Origin: Saccharopolyspora montiporae
GTDB taxonomy: Bacteria; Actinomycetota; Actinomycetes; Mycobacteriales; Pseudonocardiaceae
DNA length: 64,000 bases
NCBI RefSeq assembly: GCF_015209505.1
Contig: NZ_JADEYC010000007.1
Location: 248,001 to 312,000, forward strand
Direction of reading: 5' to 3'
The notes below the pieces were generated by a model that saw only the letters and a program-made list of their open reading frames with translations, did no database searches and was not told the origin of the DNA. The translations under genes and the position numbers were made by a program. This document shows, one piece after another, positions 8,644 to 17,873 of the stretch; within the stretch, counting starts at the first letter, position 1, and every line of letters starts with the position of its first letter.

Positions 8644-8680
8644 CAACTCACCTGAGACCGACCGGTACAACGCAACGCTT

Positions 8681-8704
8681 GATACGTAACGCATGATACG
8701 TAAC
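8681..8704. promoter_or_regulatory. Tandem operator GATACGTAAC x2 upstream of mce operon
   Basis: GATACGTAAC occurs at 8681-8690 and again at 8695-8704, a 14-bp period. Each copy contains the self-complementary core TACGTA. The repeat sits 38 bp upstream of the TetR start and 69 bp upstream of the first permease gene. The shared 10-mer GTAACGCATG also occurs at the window's first TetR promoter (251-260). Binding by the adjacent TetR is inferred. Confidence 0.55.
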
Positions 8705-8772
8705 AATCGCGCTCCACAGATCACGCACCCCGTAGTGCCGACCTGTGACCTCGATGACGAGGAGATCGGCAG

Positions 8773-9582
8773 ATGCAACGATTACGACCTGCACCACGCG
8801 GTCCGCTCGCGGATGCCCTGGCACAGGCCGGAATGCTCCTCGATTTCGGGGTGCGCACCTCGGCGGCGACGGGGCGGGTGCTGCTGCGCGCGCGGTTCGC
8901 CTGGCGCGAATGCCTGGACCAGGCCTGGTTCCTCGCTGCCGTGACCACGCTGCCCGCGCTGCTGGTGACGATTCCGCTCGGCGTCGTCGTCGCGCTCAAC
9001 GTCGGCTCGCTGGCCAGCCAGATCGGCGCTGAGGGCTACGGCGGTGCCGTCGTGGCCTTCGTGGTCGTCGGGCAGGCCGCTCCCCTCGTGTGCGCGCTGA
9101 TGATCGCCGGTGTCGGCGGTTCGGCGATGTGCGCCGACCTCGGTGCCCGCACGGTGCGCGAGGAGATCGACGCCATGGAGGTCATGGGGTTGTCGGCGAT
9201 CGAGCGCGTCGTGGTGCCGCGGGTCGTCGCAGCCGTCGCCGTGACGATGTTGCTGGCCTGCATCGTGATGCTGGTGGGCATCTCCACCACGTTGCTGTTC
9301 CAGGTGTACGTCCTCGGCGACTCCTCCGGGATGTTCCTGTCGACCCTCGTCGAGTTCTCCCGCGTTTCCGACTTCGTGGTGGCGCTGATCAAGGCCGCTT
9401 GCTTCGCCGTGCTGACCGGGATGGTCGCCTGCTTCAAGGGCATGACCGCGCAGGGCGGCCCCGGCGGTGTGGCCAACGCGGTCAACGAAGCCGTGGTGAT
9501 CTCGTTCGTCTGCGTGTTCGTCGCCAACACCGCGCTCACCGAGCTCTACCCGGTGCTGGTGCCCGCCGAAGGGGAGTACTGA
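8773..9582 (+). CDS. yrbEA: YrbE/MlaE-type permease A of first Mce transporter
   Basis: This 269-residue integral membrane protein has the MlaE fold with about five or six hydrophobic segments. The conserved cytoplasmic coupling motif is EEIDAMEVMG at residues 130-139. A GAGGAG site lies ten bases before the ATG. It is the first gene of an eight-cistron transporter operon plus an accessory gene; its stop overlaps the next start (TGATG). With YrbEB it forms the membrane core that couples the Mce proteins to an MceG-type ATPase, which is not encoded here. The substrate is probably a lipid. Confidence 0.93.
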   Translation: MQRLRPAPRGPLADALAQAGMLLDFGVRTSAATGRVLLRARFAWRECLDQAWFLAAVTTLPALLVTIPLGVVVALNVGSLASQIGAEGYGGAVVAFVVVGQAAPLVCALMIAGVGGSAMCADLGARTVREEIDAMEVMGLSAIERVVVPRVVAAVAVTMLLACIVMLVGISTTLLFQVYVLGDSSGMFLSTLVEFSRVSDFVVALIKAACFAVLTGMVACFKGMTAQGGPGGVANAVNEAVVISFVCVFVANTALTELYPVLVPAEGEY

Positions 9583-10439
9583 TGGCGGCTCCGCCGGTGA
9601 AATCGCGCCGCGCGCCCGTGCGCGCAGCCCTGCGGGGGTTGGTCGACGCGCTGGAACGGCTGGGGCGGCACGGCACGTTCCACGTGAAGGCCCTGCTCGG
9701 CGTTCCCGTGGTGCTGTTGCGCTATCCGCGGCACGTGGCGCGTTCGGTCGGCGAGATCAGCTTCGGCTCGGCGTCCCTGCTGGCCGGTGGCGGAACGATC
9801 GGCGTCGTGTTCGCCATGTCCTTCGTGTCCAGCACCCAGGTCGGGCTGGAAGGCTACCGCGGCTTGGACCTGCTCGGCTTGTCGCCGATGACGGGGCTGA
9901 TGGGAGCGCTGGTCAACACCCGGGAGATCGCACCGATCGTGGCCAGCATCGCGCTGGCGGCCAAGGTCGGCACCGGGTTCACCGCGCAGCTCGGCACGAT
10001 GCGCGTCGCCGACGAGATCGACGCGTTGGAGACGATGGCCGTCCCGTCGTTGCGCTACCTGGTCAGCACCCGCATGGCCGCGGCGTTCTGCGCCGTCGTC
10101 CCGCTGTACCTGGTGGGCCTGTTCGCCTCCTACGTGGCCACGAGCTTCGCGTTCGTGTTCATCAACGGCGGCTCCGCGGGCACCTACAACTACTACTTCC
10201 AACTCGTCCTCGCCCCGAGCGACGTCGGCTTCTCGCTGCTGAAGGCCGTCATCTTCGCCCTGCTGGTCACCGCGGTGCACTGCGGTTACGGCTACTACGC
10301 CACCGGCGGGCCGGAAGGTGTCGGCAAGGCGGCCGGACGTGCGCTGCGCACCAGCATCGTGGCGATCGGACTCCTCGACGTGCTGTTGAGCATCTGCTTC
10401 TGGGGCCTGCAGCCGTCCCTGCCCGCGTTGGGGATATGA
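9582..10439 (+). CDS. yrbEB: YrbE/MlaE-type permease B of first Mce transporter
   Basis: The second permease (285 residues) starts at an ATG overlapping the upstream TGA. The coupling motif DEIDALETM is at residues 144-152. The cytoplasmic N-terminal helices are followed by hydrophobic segments from about residue 66. Together with the preceding permease it would make the heterodimeric inner-membrane core. Only three bases separate it from mceA. Confidence 0.93.
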   Translation: MAAPPVKSRRAPVRAALRGLVDALERLGRHGTFHVKALLGVPVVLLRYPRHVARSVGEISFGSASLLAGGGTIGVVFAMSFVSSTQVGLEGYRGLDLLGLSPMTGLMGALVNTREIAPIVASIALAAKVGTGFTAQLGTMRVADEIDALETMAVPSLRYLVSTRMAAAFCAVVPLYLVGLFASYVATSFAFVFINGGSAGTYNYYFQLVLAPSDVGFSLLKAVIFALLVTAVHCGYGYYATGGPEGVGKAAGRALRTSIVAIGLLDVLLSICFWGLQPSLPALGI

Positions 10440-10442
10440 CCG

Positions 10443-11681
10443 ATGCCCCGGCGAAACGCTCGTGACGAGCGGACATCCTTCATCGTCCGCGGACTGGCCA
10501 TGGTGGTCGTCCTCGCGCTCGCCGGGGGCGGTGTGCTCGCCGGCGGCGCGGGCCTGTTCCGCAGCCCGCCGGAAGTCACCACGGCGCTGTCGGCAGCGGC
10601 CGGGCCGATCCGGGAGGACACGCCGGTGCAGTTCCGCGGTGTCCGGGTCGGCGAGCTCACCGACATCGACGCCGGTGACCGCGGTTCCCGGTTGACGTTG
10701 CAGCTCGAACCCGCGCACATGGGCCGGATCCCGGCCGACGTCCAGGTGCGGCTGCTGCCCCGCACGCTGTTCGGCGACCAGTACCTGGACCTGACCGCAC
10801 CTGCCGGACGCACCGCCGCGGAACCACTTGCCGCGGGGGCGCAGCTGCCGCCGGACACCTCGGAAGACACCGTGCAGCTCTACGACACCTACATGCGCAT
10901 GTACCGGGTGCTCGACGCGCTCGAACCGGCCAAGTTGCAGGTCGCGCTGAGCGGGATGGCCGACGCGCTGCGCGGCCGCGGTGAGCAGATCGGGCGCATG
11001 ATCGACGAAGCCGCCGCGCTGGCCGAGGAGAGCCGCCCGATGGTGGAGGGCCTGGACGAGGACCTGCGCACCGTCGCCGCGCTCGGCGACGACCTGCGCG
11101 CCAGCTCCCCCGACCTCATCGGTACGCTGCACAACGCGGTGTCGCTGTCCCGCACGATCACCGACGAGCGGACCAATATCTCCGGACTGCTCCGCGGGGG
11201 GATCGGCGCCACCGATGCGACGCAGGCAGCGCTCGACGAGAACGGCGAGCGCACCATCGATCTCGTCGAGTCCGCGGAACCGGTCACCGAGCTGCTCGCG
11301 AACAACCCGGGTGCGCTGACCGAGGGCAAGCGCGGGATCGACGCATTCCTGGACGGGGCCAACCGCGCATTTGCCACCGGTTTCTTCGACATCCGCGCGA
11401 AGGCCAGCCTCGAAGAACCCCACCCGTACTCCGCACGGGACTGCCCTCGTTATCCGGGCATGAGCGGGCCGAACTGCGAGCGGGAACCGGTGGGTCCGAT
11501 CGGTCCGGTCGGCGGCCCGCAGGAGCAGGAAGCGATGCGCCGACTGGGGCCGCTGCTCCCCGTGCCGGGACCGGAGCGGGAAAAAACCGATGCGGACTCC
11601 CGAGATGCGCCTCCCTCGCCGGATCTGCTCAGCCTGATGCTCGGGCCGATGGTCCGCGGCAAGGAGGTCGTGACGCCGTGA
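10443..11681 (+). CDS. mceA: MceA of first operon
   Basis: This 412-residue protein has one N-terminal membrane helix (about residues 16-38), then an MCE/MlaD beta-barrel domain (VQFRGVRVGELTDI near 60-73, LPRTLFGDQYLDL near 103-115) and a long helical needle domain. The last 100 residues are Pro/Glu-rich. They contain CPRYPGMSGPNCERE, and the longer LLRDYAPQYPC-type segment seen in the second operon's MceA is not present. Family role: a subunit of the lipid-conducting tube across the cell envelope. It overlaps mceB by four bases (GTGA). Confidence 0.9.
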   Translation: MPRRNARDERTSFIVRGLAMVVVLALAGGGVLAGGAGLFRSPPEVTTALSAAAGPIREDTPVQFRGVRVGELTDIDAGDRGSRLTLQLEPAHMGRIPADVQVRLLPRTLFGDQYLDLTAPAGRTAAEPLAAGAQLPPDTSEDTVQLYDTYMRMYRVLDALEPAKLQVALSGMADALRGRGEQIGRMIDEAAALAEESRPMVEGLDEDLRTVAALGDDLRASSPDLIGTLHNAVSLSRTITDERTNISGLLRGGIGATDATQAALDENGERTIDLVESAEPVTELLANNPGALTEGKRGIDAFLDGANRAFATGFFDIRAKASLEEPHPYSARDCPRYPGMSGPNCEREPVGPIGPVGGPQEQEAMRRLGPLLPVPGPEREKTDADSRDAPPSPDLLSLMLGPMVRGKEVVTP

Positions 11682-12673
11682 AGCGCACGCCGTGGTTCCG
11701 GTTGACCGCCTTCGTGCTCGTCGCGGTGCTGTCCGGTGTCGTCGTGGTCAACACCCTGCACAACCCGGTCGCCGAGAGCACTCGGGAATACCACGCGGTT
11801 TTCAGCAATGCCGAAGGTCTGCACCCGGGCAGCGACGTGATGATCGCCGGCGTGCGGGTCGGCGCGGTCGACGATGTCGAGCTGCGCGATGGGAACGCGT
11901 TCGTGACCTTCGACGTGGCGCAGGACCAGCAGCTGCCCGGCACCGGCATGGCCGTGGTCCGCTACGCGGACATGCTCGGCGGACGCTTCCTGTCGTTGAC
12001 CTCCGGACGAGGTGGTGCGCCCCTCGACGAGGGGGCCACCATCCCGCTGGACCGCACCCGCGGCCCGTTGGACCTCACCTCGCTGCTCAACGGCTTCAAA
12101 CCGCTCTTCGACGCGATCGATCCGCAGGAGGTCAACGAGCTGTCCGCGCGGATCGTCGGGGTTTTCGACGGGGAGAGCGGCACGATCGCCGAGCTGCTCG
12201 CCCAAGTCGTCGCGGTCACCTCCACGATCTCCGAGCACGACCAGGTGATCGGCGAAGTGGTGTCCAACCTCGACCAGGTGCTGGGCACGATGAACCGCAA
12301 CCAGGACGAGATGCGCGGGCTCATCACCGGTCTCGACGAGCTCACCTCCGAGGCGGCGCACAACCGGGGCCAGATCGCGGAAACCCTCGACAGCGGATCC
12401 GCGCTGGCCGGATCGTTGTCCGACGCGCTCGGCGAGATCGGACCGGGCCTGTCGCACGACGTGCGGTCGATGCGCCAGGTAACGGACTCGCTGGTGCGCA
12501 ACCAGGAGGAGATGGAGGGCACCATGCAGAACCTGCCCCCGTTCCTGCACGCGATCAACCGCGCCGGCGGTTACGGCTCGTGGATCAACGTCTACATCTG
12601 CAACCTGAGCGTCTCCGTCGGCGGGGAACCGCTGTCGCTCGGCGCCGGCCCGCATTCGGAGGTGTGCCGGTGA
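11678..12673 (+). CDS. mceB: MceB of first operon
   Basis: This 331-residue protein starts at GTG 11678 within the mceA stop. It has a single membrane helix at residues 7-24 and an MCE domain with FSNAEGLHPGSDVMIAGVRVG near 43-63. The conserved LTSLLNGFKPLFDAIDP segment marks MceB proteins; it is followed by a helical domain. The C-terminal pair of cysteines (YICNLS, EVCR) resembles MceB relatives. It is translationally coupled to mceC. Confidence 0.9.
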   Translation: MKRTPWFRLTAFVLVAVLSGVVVVNTLHNPVAESTREYHAVFSNAEGLHPGSDVMIAGVRVGAVDDVELRDGNAFVTFDVAQDQQLPGTGMAVVRYADMLGGRFLSLTSGRGGAPLDEGATIPLDRTRGPLDLTSLLNGFKPLFDAIDPQEVNELSARIVGVFDGESGTIAELLAQVVAVTSTISEHDQVIGEVVSNLDQVLGTMNRNQDEMRGLITGLDELTSEAAHNRGQIAETLDSGSALAGSLSDALGEIGPGLSHDVRSMRQVTDSLVRNQEEMEGTMQNLPPFLHAINRAGGYGSWINVYICNLSVSVGGEPLSLGAGPHSEVCR

Positions 12674-13668
12674 GCGCCCGCTCCGGTCCGCGCAACCCGA
12701 TCGTCGGCGGCTCGATCGCCGCGGGTGCGATCATCGTCCTGCTGCTGGCCGCGCTGCTCGTGCCCGGGTTCGCATTCCACGCCCGGACCAACGAGTACAC
12801 CGCGGAGTTCGAGAACGCGGTCGGGCTGACCGTGGACACACCGGTGGAGGTCGCCGGGGTTCCCGCGGGACGGGTGACCGACCTGCAGCTGGCCGGCGAC
12901 CGGGTCCGGGTGACGTTCCGGCTCGACGACGAGCAGGACCTCGGTACCGCGACGCGGGCGGCCATCAAGCTGCGCACGGCGCTGGGTACGCGCTTCGTGC
13001 AGGTGCAGCCGGCCGGTCCGGGCACGATCGACTCGACAACGCCGATCCCGGTGCAACGCACCTCCGTCCCGTACAACCTGGACGACGTCGGCAACCGTGC
13101 GGTGTCCACCCAGGAGCAGCTCGACGTGGACGGTCTGCGCCGAATGGTGGACACCCTCGACGACGTCGCCCCCGAGGACGGGCAGCTGACCGGCCAGGCC
13201 CTGGACGGCATCAGCTCCGCCTCGCAGGTGCTGGGCAAGCGGCAGGGGCAGATCCAGCAGCTGCTGGACGGGACCCGCACCTTGACGGATTCGCTGCTTT
13301 CCCAGCAGGATTCGCTCACCTCGATCCTCGGGGACGCGCGGATGCTCGCGGACGTGCTCAACGAGCGTCGCGGGGTGCTGCGCCAGCTGATCACCGACGT
13401 GCACGAGATCACCGTCCAACTCGACACCTTGCTGGCGGACAACGAGGACGTCATCGGCCCGCTGCTGGACGACCTGCACGAGATCACCGATTCGCTGCAG
13501 CGCAACGACGAGGCCATCGGCGAGAGCCTGCGCCAGCTGGGGCCGGCCAGCCGCCACATCGCCAACGCCAGCGGCAACGGACCGTGGGGCGACGTGTCGG
13601 CACCGCTCGGCCCGATCCCGGACAACGTGCTCTGCGGCGCCGGACTGCTGGAGGGGTGCGGACTGTGA
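12670..13668 (+). CDS. mceC: MceC of first operon
   Basis: This 332-residue protein starts at a GTG overlapping the mceB TGA. The open frame extends far upstream, but homology begins here. It has an N-terminal helix AAGAIIVLLLAALLVPGFAF (about residues 16-35), an MCE domain (NAVGLTVDTPVEVAGVPAGRV near 49-69), and a helical domain rich in Gln/Leu repeats. It ends in CGAGLLEGCGL. It is one of six MCE subunits of the transporter. Confidence 0.9.
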   Translation: MSARSGPRNPIVGGSIAAGAIIVLLLAALLVPGFAFHARTNEYTAEFENAVGLTVDTPVEVAGVPAGRVTDLQLAGDRVRVTFRLDDEQDLGTATRAAIKLRTALGTRFVQVQPAGPGTIDSTTPIPVQRTSVPYNLDDVGNRAVSTQEQLDVDGLRRMVDTLDDVAPEDGQLTGQALDGISSASQVLGKRQGQIQQLLDGTRTLTDSLLSQQDSLTSILGDARMLADVLNERRGVLRQLITDVHEITVQLDTLLADNEDVIGPLLDDLHEITDSLQRNDEAIGESLRQLGPASRHIANASGNGPWGDVSAPLGPIPDNVLCGAGLLEGCGL

Positions 13669-14756
13669 AGAAGATCGTCATCGTGGCGTGCGTGCTGGCG
13701 CTGGTGGCAGCAGGCGGCTGGTACACGGTGTTGCGGCCGGGCGACACGTTGTCGGTCACCGCCGACTTCGCGTTCGCCGACGGCATCTTCCCCGGCAACC
13801 GGGTCTCCGTGCTCGGCGTTCCGGTCGGCAACGTGGAATCCGTCGTGCCGCGCGGTTCCGCGGTGCGGGTGACGATGTCGCTGCCCGCCGATCAACGGAT
13901 CCCCGAAGGCGCGCACGCCTACGTGGTCAGCCCGTCGATCATCAGCGACCGCTACGTGGAGCTCGACCCGGCCTACACCGGCGGCCCGGCGATGCCCGAC
14001 GGCGCGCGGATCCCCGTCGAACGAACCCATGCGCCGATCAAGTGGGACGAGCTGTCCACATCGCTGGACGTGGTGCTGTCCGCGCTCGGCCCGGACGACG
14101 ACGGCCGGGGCGGGCTGGGCGAGCTCGTGCGCACCGGCGCGAAGCTCACCGGCGGTGAAGGTGAGCGCATCCGCGCCGCGATCCGCAACGTCACCCAGGC
14201 CAGCGAGGTCGCGGTGAACGGCAGCGGCGACCTGCGCGCGGTCATCGACAACGTCGACCAGTTGCTGCGGCTGCTCGTGCGCCACCAGGACACGATCGAC
14301 GAGCTCACCGACACCACGACCCGGATCTCGCAGACCTTCGACGCCGAACGCGACGCGCTGGGCGACACTCTCACCCGGATGTCGTCCGCGCTGACCCGGG
14401 TCAACGATCTCGTGCGCACGCACGGCGACCGGCTCACCGCGGATGTCGACCAGCTCGCCCAGGTGTCGGGCACCATCGCCCGGCACCAGCACCAGCTGGC
14501 CGAAACGCTCGACACCCTGCCACTGGCGATGGACAACCTCGGGCGAACCGTGACGCCCGACGAACGCATGCGGCTGCGGCTGGACGTGTCGACCAACCTG
14601 AGTCAGTTCGACACGACCGCGCGGTTGTGCGAGCAGTTGCCGCTGCCGCTGTGCGACGGGGCCGGGCTGGTCAACCCCATCCCGTTCCCTCCGAACGTGC
14701 CCGACGTGGTCGACCAGCTCGCGCAGAACACGCCGGACGACGGGGGTGGTGGCTGA
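13665..14756 (+). CDS. mceD: MceD of first operon
   Basis: This 363-residue protein starts at a GTG in the mceC stop. The N-terminal helix is VKKIVIVACVLALVAAGGW. The MCE domain has FPGNRVSVLGVPVG near 44-57 and SPSIISDRYVELDPAYTGG near 88-106, the latter a conserved MceD feature. A coiled helical region follows, and the tail is PPNVPDVVDQLAQNTPDDG. It is coupled to the lipoprotein gene mceE by TGATG. Confidence 0.9.
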   Translation: MKKIVIVACVLALVAAGGWYTVLRPGDTLSVTADFAFADGIFPGNRVSVLGVPVGNVESVVPRGSAVRVTMSLPADQRIPEGAHAYVVSPSIISDRYVELDPAYTGGPAMPDGARIPVERTHAPIKWDELSTSLDVVLSALGPDDDGRGGLGELVRTGAKLTGGEGERIRAAIRNVTQASEVAVNGSGDLRAVIDNVDQLLRLLVRHQDTIDELTDTTTRISQTFDAERDALGDTLTRMSSALTRVNDLVRTHGDRLTADVDQLAQVSGTIARHQHQLAETLDTLPLAMDNLGRTVTPDERMRLRLDVSTNLSQFDTTARLCEQLPLPLCDGAGLVNPIPFPPNVPDVVDQLAQNTPDDGGGG

Positions 14757-15802
14757 TGGGCGCGCGGCGTATCGCTCCCCTGCTGCTGGCGACGGTGCTG
14801 CTGGTCAGCTCGTGCGGGCTGAGCTTGCAGAACGCGAGCTTCGGCACCGAGCAGGCCGGGCCGAGCAAGCGGATCACCGCCGTGTTCACCGATCTGGGCC
14901 AGCTGCCGCTGGGCGGGCTGGTGCGGTCCGGACAAGCCGCGGTGGGCCGGGTCGCCTCGATCGAGACCCGCGACTTTCACGCCGTGGTGGAGCTCGACAT
15001 CGCCGATGACTTCCGGGTTCCCGCGGGCACGCAGGCGCGGCTGCAGCTGAGCTCCCCGCTCGGCGAGGAATTCGTCATGCTGGAACGCCCCGACTCACCG
15101 ACGGCGGGACCACCGCTGGCCGACGGCGACGTGATCGGCATCGAGAAGACCGCGCGGGGTCCGGACATCGAGGACACGCTGGCCGCAGCCGGGACCGTGC
15201 TCAACGGCTCCGGGCTGGACCAGGCCCGCACGATCGTCAGCGAGCTCAACACCGCGCTGCGCGGGCGCGAGGACACCGCCCGCGGGCTGCTGCACGAGCT
15301 GAACACCGTGCTGGCCGCGCTGGACCGGCGGCGCGGGGAGATCGACAGCGCGCTCGATTCGATGCACGAGGTCTCCGAGCAGGTCGCCGACAACGAACCG
15401 CTGCTGGACTCCGCGCTCACCGAGATCCGCCCGGGCATCGACGTGTTGCTGCAGGAGCAGGAGCAGTTCGCGCAGCTGCTGAACAACACCGCGCGGCTGA
15501 GCAGCACCTCCAACGACCTGGTCCAGCGCACCGACGAGTCGGTGACCCGGCAGGTCCGGCAGCTGCGCCCGGTCCTGGAGGACCTGCGGGGCTTCAACGA
15601 AGGCATCGGCAACACGCTCGGCGGGCTCGAGCGGTTCTCGAAGCTGTTCCAGCGGGCCACCCCGGGTGACTACGTGCTGTTCAACGGCGATCTCGACGTG
15701 CCGGGCACGGTGGGCGAGCTGCTCAACCCGCAGATCGGTTCGCAGACGCGCGCCCCGAACGGGGACCCGGTGCGGGACCTGCTGGAAGGGGGTACGCGGT
15801 GA
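14756..15802 (+). CDS. mceE: MceE of first operon, lipoprotein
   Basis: This 348-residue protein has a type II signal peptide with lipobox LVSSC, so the acylated cysteine is Cys20. The MCE domain (LVRSGQAAVGRVASIETRD near 55-73, LSSPLGEEFVMLE) and a helical domain follow. MceE subunits are the lipoprotein members of actinobacterial Mce systems (LprK/LprN in M. tuberculosis). The ATG overlaps the mceD stop. Confidence 0.9.
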   Translation: MGARRIAPLLLATVLLVSSCGLSLQNASFGTEQAGPSKRITAVFTDLGQLPLGGLVRSGQAAVGRVASIETRDFHAVVELDIADDFRVPAGTQARLQLSSPLGEEFVMLERPDSPTAGPPLADGDVIGIEKTARGPDIEDTLAAAGTVLNGSGLDQARTIVSELNTALRGREDTARGLLHELNTVLAALDRRRGEIDSALDSMHEVSEQVADNEPLLDSALTEIRPGIDVLLQEQEQFAQLLNNTARLSSTSNDLVQRTDESVTRQVRQLRPVLEDLRGFNEGIGNTLGGLERFSKLFQRATPGDYVLFNGDLDVPGTVGELLNPQIGSQTRAPNGDPVRDLLEGGTR

Positions 15803-17004
15803 AGCTGAGCCGCGAGGTGCTCGCCCAGATCGCGCTGTTCGTCCTGATCGGCATCGGTTGTGCGGTCTACCTGGTCACCAACGTGCTCGATGCGGCGTCC
15901 GTGCAGGACCCGCACCGCGTCACCGCGCGCATGCCGGACAGTGGCGGCATCACCGCGGAATCGCCGGTGACCTACCGCGGGGTCGACATCGGCACCGTCG
16001 CCGAGGTAGCGCTCGACCCGGGCGGCGGGGTCGACGTCGTGCTCGCCATCGACCCCGGCGCCCGAGTGCCGGCGGATTCCCGGGCGGTGGTCAGCCAGGA
16101 CACACCGATCGCGCTGCAGCACGTGGATCTGCGCCCCGAAACGAATTCCGGGCCGTACCTGCGCAACGGGTCGGTGATCGGCCCGGAGCGCACCGAACGG
16201 CCGCTGTCGCTGGAAAAGCTGCTCACCGGGGTGACCGATCTCGGGGACAGCGTGGACACACGTGCTGTCAGCGAGATCGCCGATTCGCTGTCCACCGGGT
16301 TCAACGGGACCGGCCCGGAACTGACCCGAATCCTGGACAACACGGCAAGCCTGCTGCGCACCGCGCGGGAAAGCCGTCCCGCGCTGCAGCGCGCGATGGA
16401 CAACGGGCGCGAATTCGCCGGACCGGACGGCGAGCGCGGCGACCGCCTGCGCGCGCTGGCCGCCGGGATGCGCTCGCTGACCGACCAGGCCCGGACGCAG
16501 GAACCGCAGGCGCGGCAGCTGCTCGGCACGGCACCGGACACCACGAAGCGGGTGGCGGAGCTGATGCGGGAGAACGAACCGTCGGTGACCGCGCTGCTGG
16601 GCAACCTCGTCACGACCGGGCAGGTGGTCAACGTGCGTACTCCGGCACTGCAGCACGGCCTCACCACGCTGCCGGACACGTTCGGCAAGCTGGGCAGCGT
16701 CGTGCATGACGACACGGCCGACTTCGACCTGGTGGTCGCCCAGGGACCGGTGTGCATCTCGCCGACCGAGCGGCGGTCGCCGACGCGGACCGAACCGCGC
16801 GAGCCGGACCTGAACTGGCACTGCCCCGGCGATCGGGATCGCCAGCAGCAGCGCGGTGCGGCCAACGCCCCGCGCCCGACCACGACCTACGACCCGGCCA
16901 CCGGGGACACCGGCGCCGGTTTCCAGCTCGGTTCGTCCGGTGGGCAGAGCGAGGTGCTCGGCCCCCGTTCCTGGTACGCGATCCCGTTGCAAGGAGTTCG
17001 ATGA
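15799..17004 (+). CDS. mceF: MceF of first operon
   Basis: This 401-residue protein starts at a GTG overlapping the mceE stop. It has an N-terminal helix (about residues 8-30), an MCE domain with SGGITAESPVTYRGVDIGTV near 49-68, and a helical domain. The C-terminus is extended and low in complexity, about residues 310-400, including RQQQRGAANAPRPTTTYD. It is the last of the six MCE subunits. The accessory protein gene begins at its stop. Confidence 0.9.
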   Translation: MKLSREVLAQIALFVLIGIGCAVYLVTNVLDAASVQDPHRVTARMPDSGGITAESPVTYRGVDIGTVAEVALDPGGGVDVVLAIDPGARVPADSRAVVSQDTPIALQHVDLRPETNSGPYLRNGSVIGPERTERPLSLEKLLTGVTDLGDSVDTRAVSEIADSLSTGFNGTGPELTRILDNTASLLRTARESRPALQRAMDNGREFAGPDGERGDRLRALAAGMRSLTDQARTQEPQARQLLGTAPDTTKRVAELMRENEPSVTALLGNLVTTGQVVNVRTPALQHGLTTLPDTFGKLGSVVHDDTADFDLVVAQGPVCISPTERRSPTRTEPREPDLNWHCPGDRDRQQQRGAANAPRPTTTYDPATGDTGAGFQLGSSGGQSEVLGPRSWYAIPLQGVR

Positions 17005-17693
17005 TGCGCACGACGAACACCGGCGGCAGCACCGGCCGGTCGACGACCCGACCGCGCAAGGTGGCCGGGCGGAGCACCGGACGCGACCGATCCGAAGTCC
17101 CCTCCGTGGAGGATGTCGACACCGGCACCGCCGCGCCCGGCGAGGAGACCGCGGGCGAGGACCGGGGCCAGTCGCGGATCCGGCGGGGTGCCGCGGCGGC
17201 GGTGCGCCCGCTGGCCCGGTTGCGCCGTCCTCGGGTGCTGATCACGACGGCCGTCATCGCCACGCTGCTGCTCAGCACGGGGTACCTGGCAGGGCAGCAG
17301 TACGCGGCGCAGCAGCGGGAAGCGACCCGGGCGGCCGCGCTGGACTCGGCGCGGCGCTACGCGGCCGACCTGTCGACGTACGACTACCGGCAGCTGGAGC
17401 AGAACTTCACCGCGATCAGCGAGAACGCGCACGGCTCGTTCGCCGACCAGTACGAGCAGGTGGGTTCCAGCCTCACCCAATTGATCAAGGAGAACGAGGC
17501 GGTTTCCGAGGGTTCGGTGCACTCGGCCGGACTGGTCGAGTCGGACGAGAACAAGGCGGTGGTGGCGCTGTTCGTGGATCAGAAGATCACGAACAAGAGC
17601 AACCCGGAACCGCGCGTGGACCGCAACCGGATGCAGATGACGCTGGTGCACCAGGACGACCGGTGGCTCATCGACGGCGTGGAACTGCTCTGA
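17004..17693 (+). CDS. Mce-associated membrane protein of first operon
   Basis: This 229-residue protein has a charged, disordered N-terminus (1-72), one membrane helix (ITTAVIATLLLSTGYLAG near 78-95) and an extracytoplasmic domain ending DDRWLIDGVELL. That ending is the usual form of Mce-associated (Mam/Mas) proteins, which stabilise or assemble the transporter. Two adjacent ATG codons are possible; 17004 is preferred because it lies seven bases from AAGGAG (16991-16996). The first operon has one such gene, the second has two. Confidence 0.85.
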   Translation: MRTTNTGGSTGRSTTRPRKVAGRSTGRDRSEVPSVEDVDTGTAAPGEETAGEDRGQSRIRRGAAAAVRPLARLRRPRVLITTAVIATLLLSTGYLAGQQYAAQQREATRAAALDSARRYAADLSTYDYRQLEQNFTAISENAHGSFADQYEQVGSSLTQLIKENEAVSEGSVHSAGLVESDENKAVVALFVDQKITNKSNPEPRVDRNRMQMTLVHQDDRWLIDGVELL

Positions 17694-17723
17694 GCTCCTG
17701 GCCACCGGGACGGAAACGGCGGT

Positions 17724-17744
17724 CTGCGCGGCGTTCCCGCGCAG
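17724..17744. terminator. Terminator hairpin after first mce operon
   Basis: CTGCGCGG (17724-17731) and CCGCGCAG (17737-17744) form a perfect 8-bp stem with a five-base loop. It sits between the convergent mce operon and the thiolase/crotonase gene. There is no T-tract. Confidence 0.55.
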
Positions 17745-17873
17745 GGTGCCGGCACGGCGCCTCCGCCCGGCGGCCGTGCTCGACGCCGAGCGTCCGGGTC
17801 ATCGTGGTGCGCACGGGAACTCCTCGGGTCCGGCGGTCCGCGCCCCGACAGGTCGGGACCTCGGTGGGGCGGG

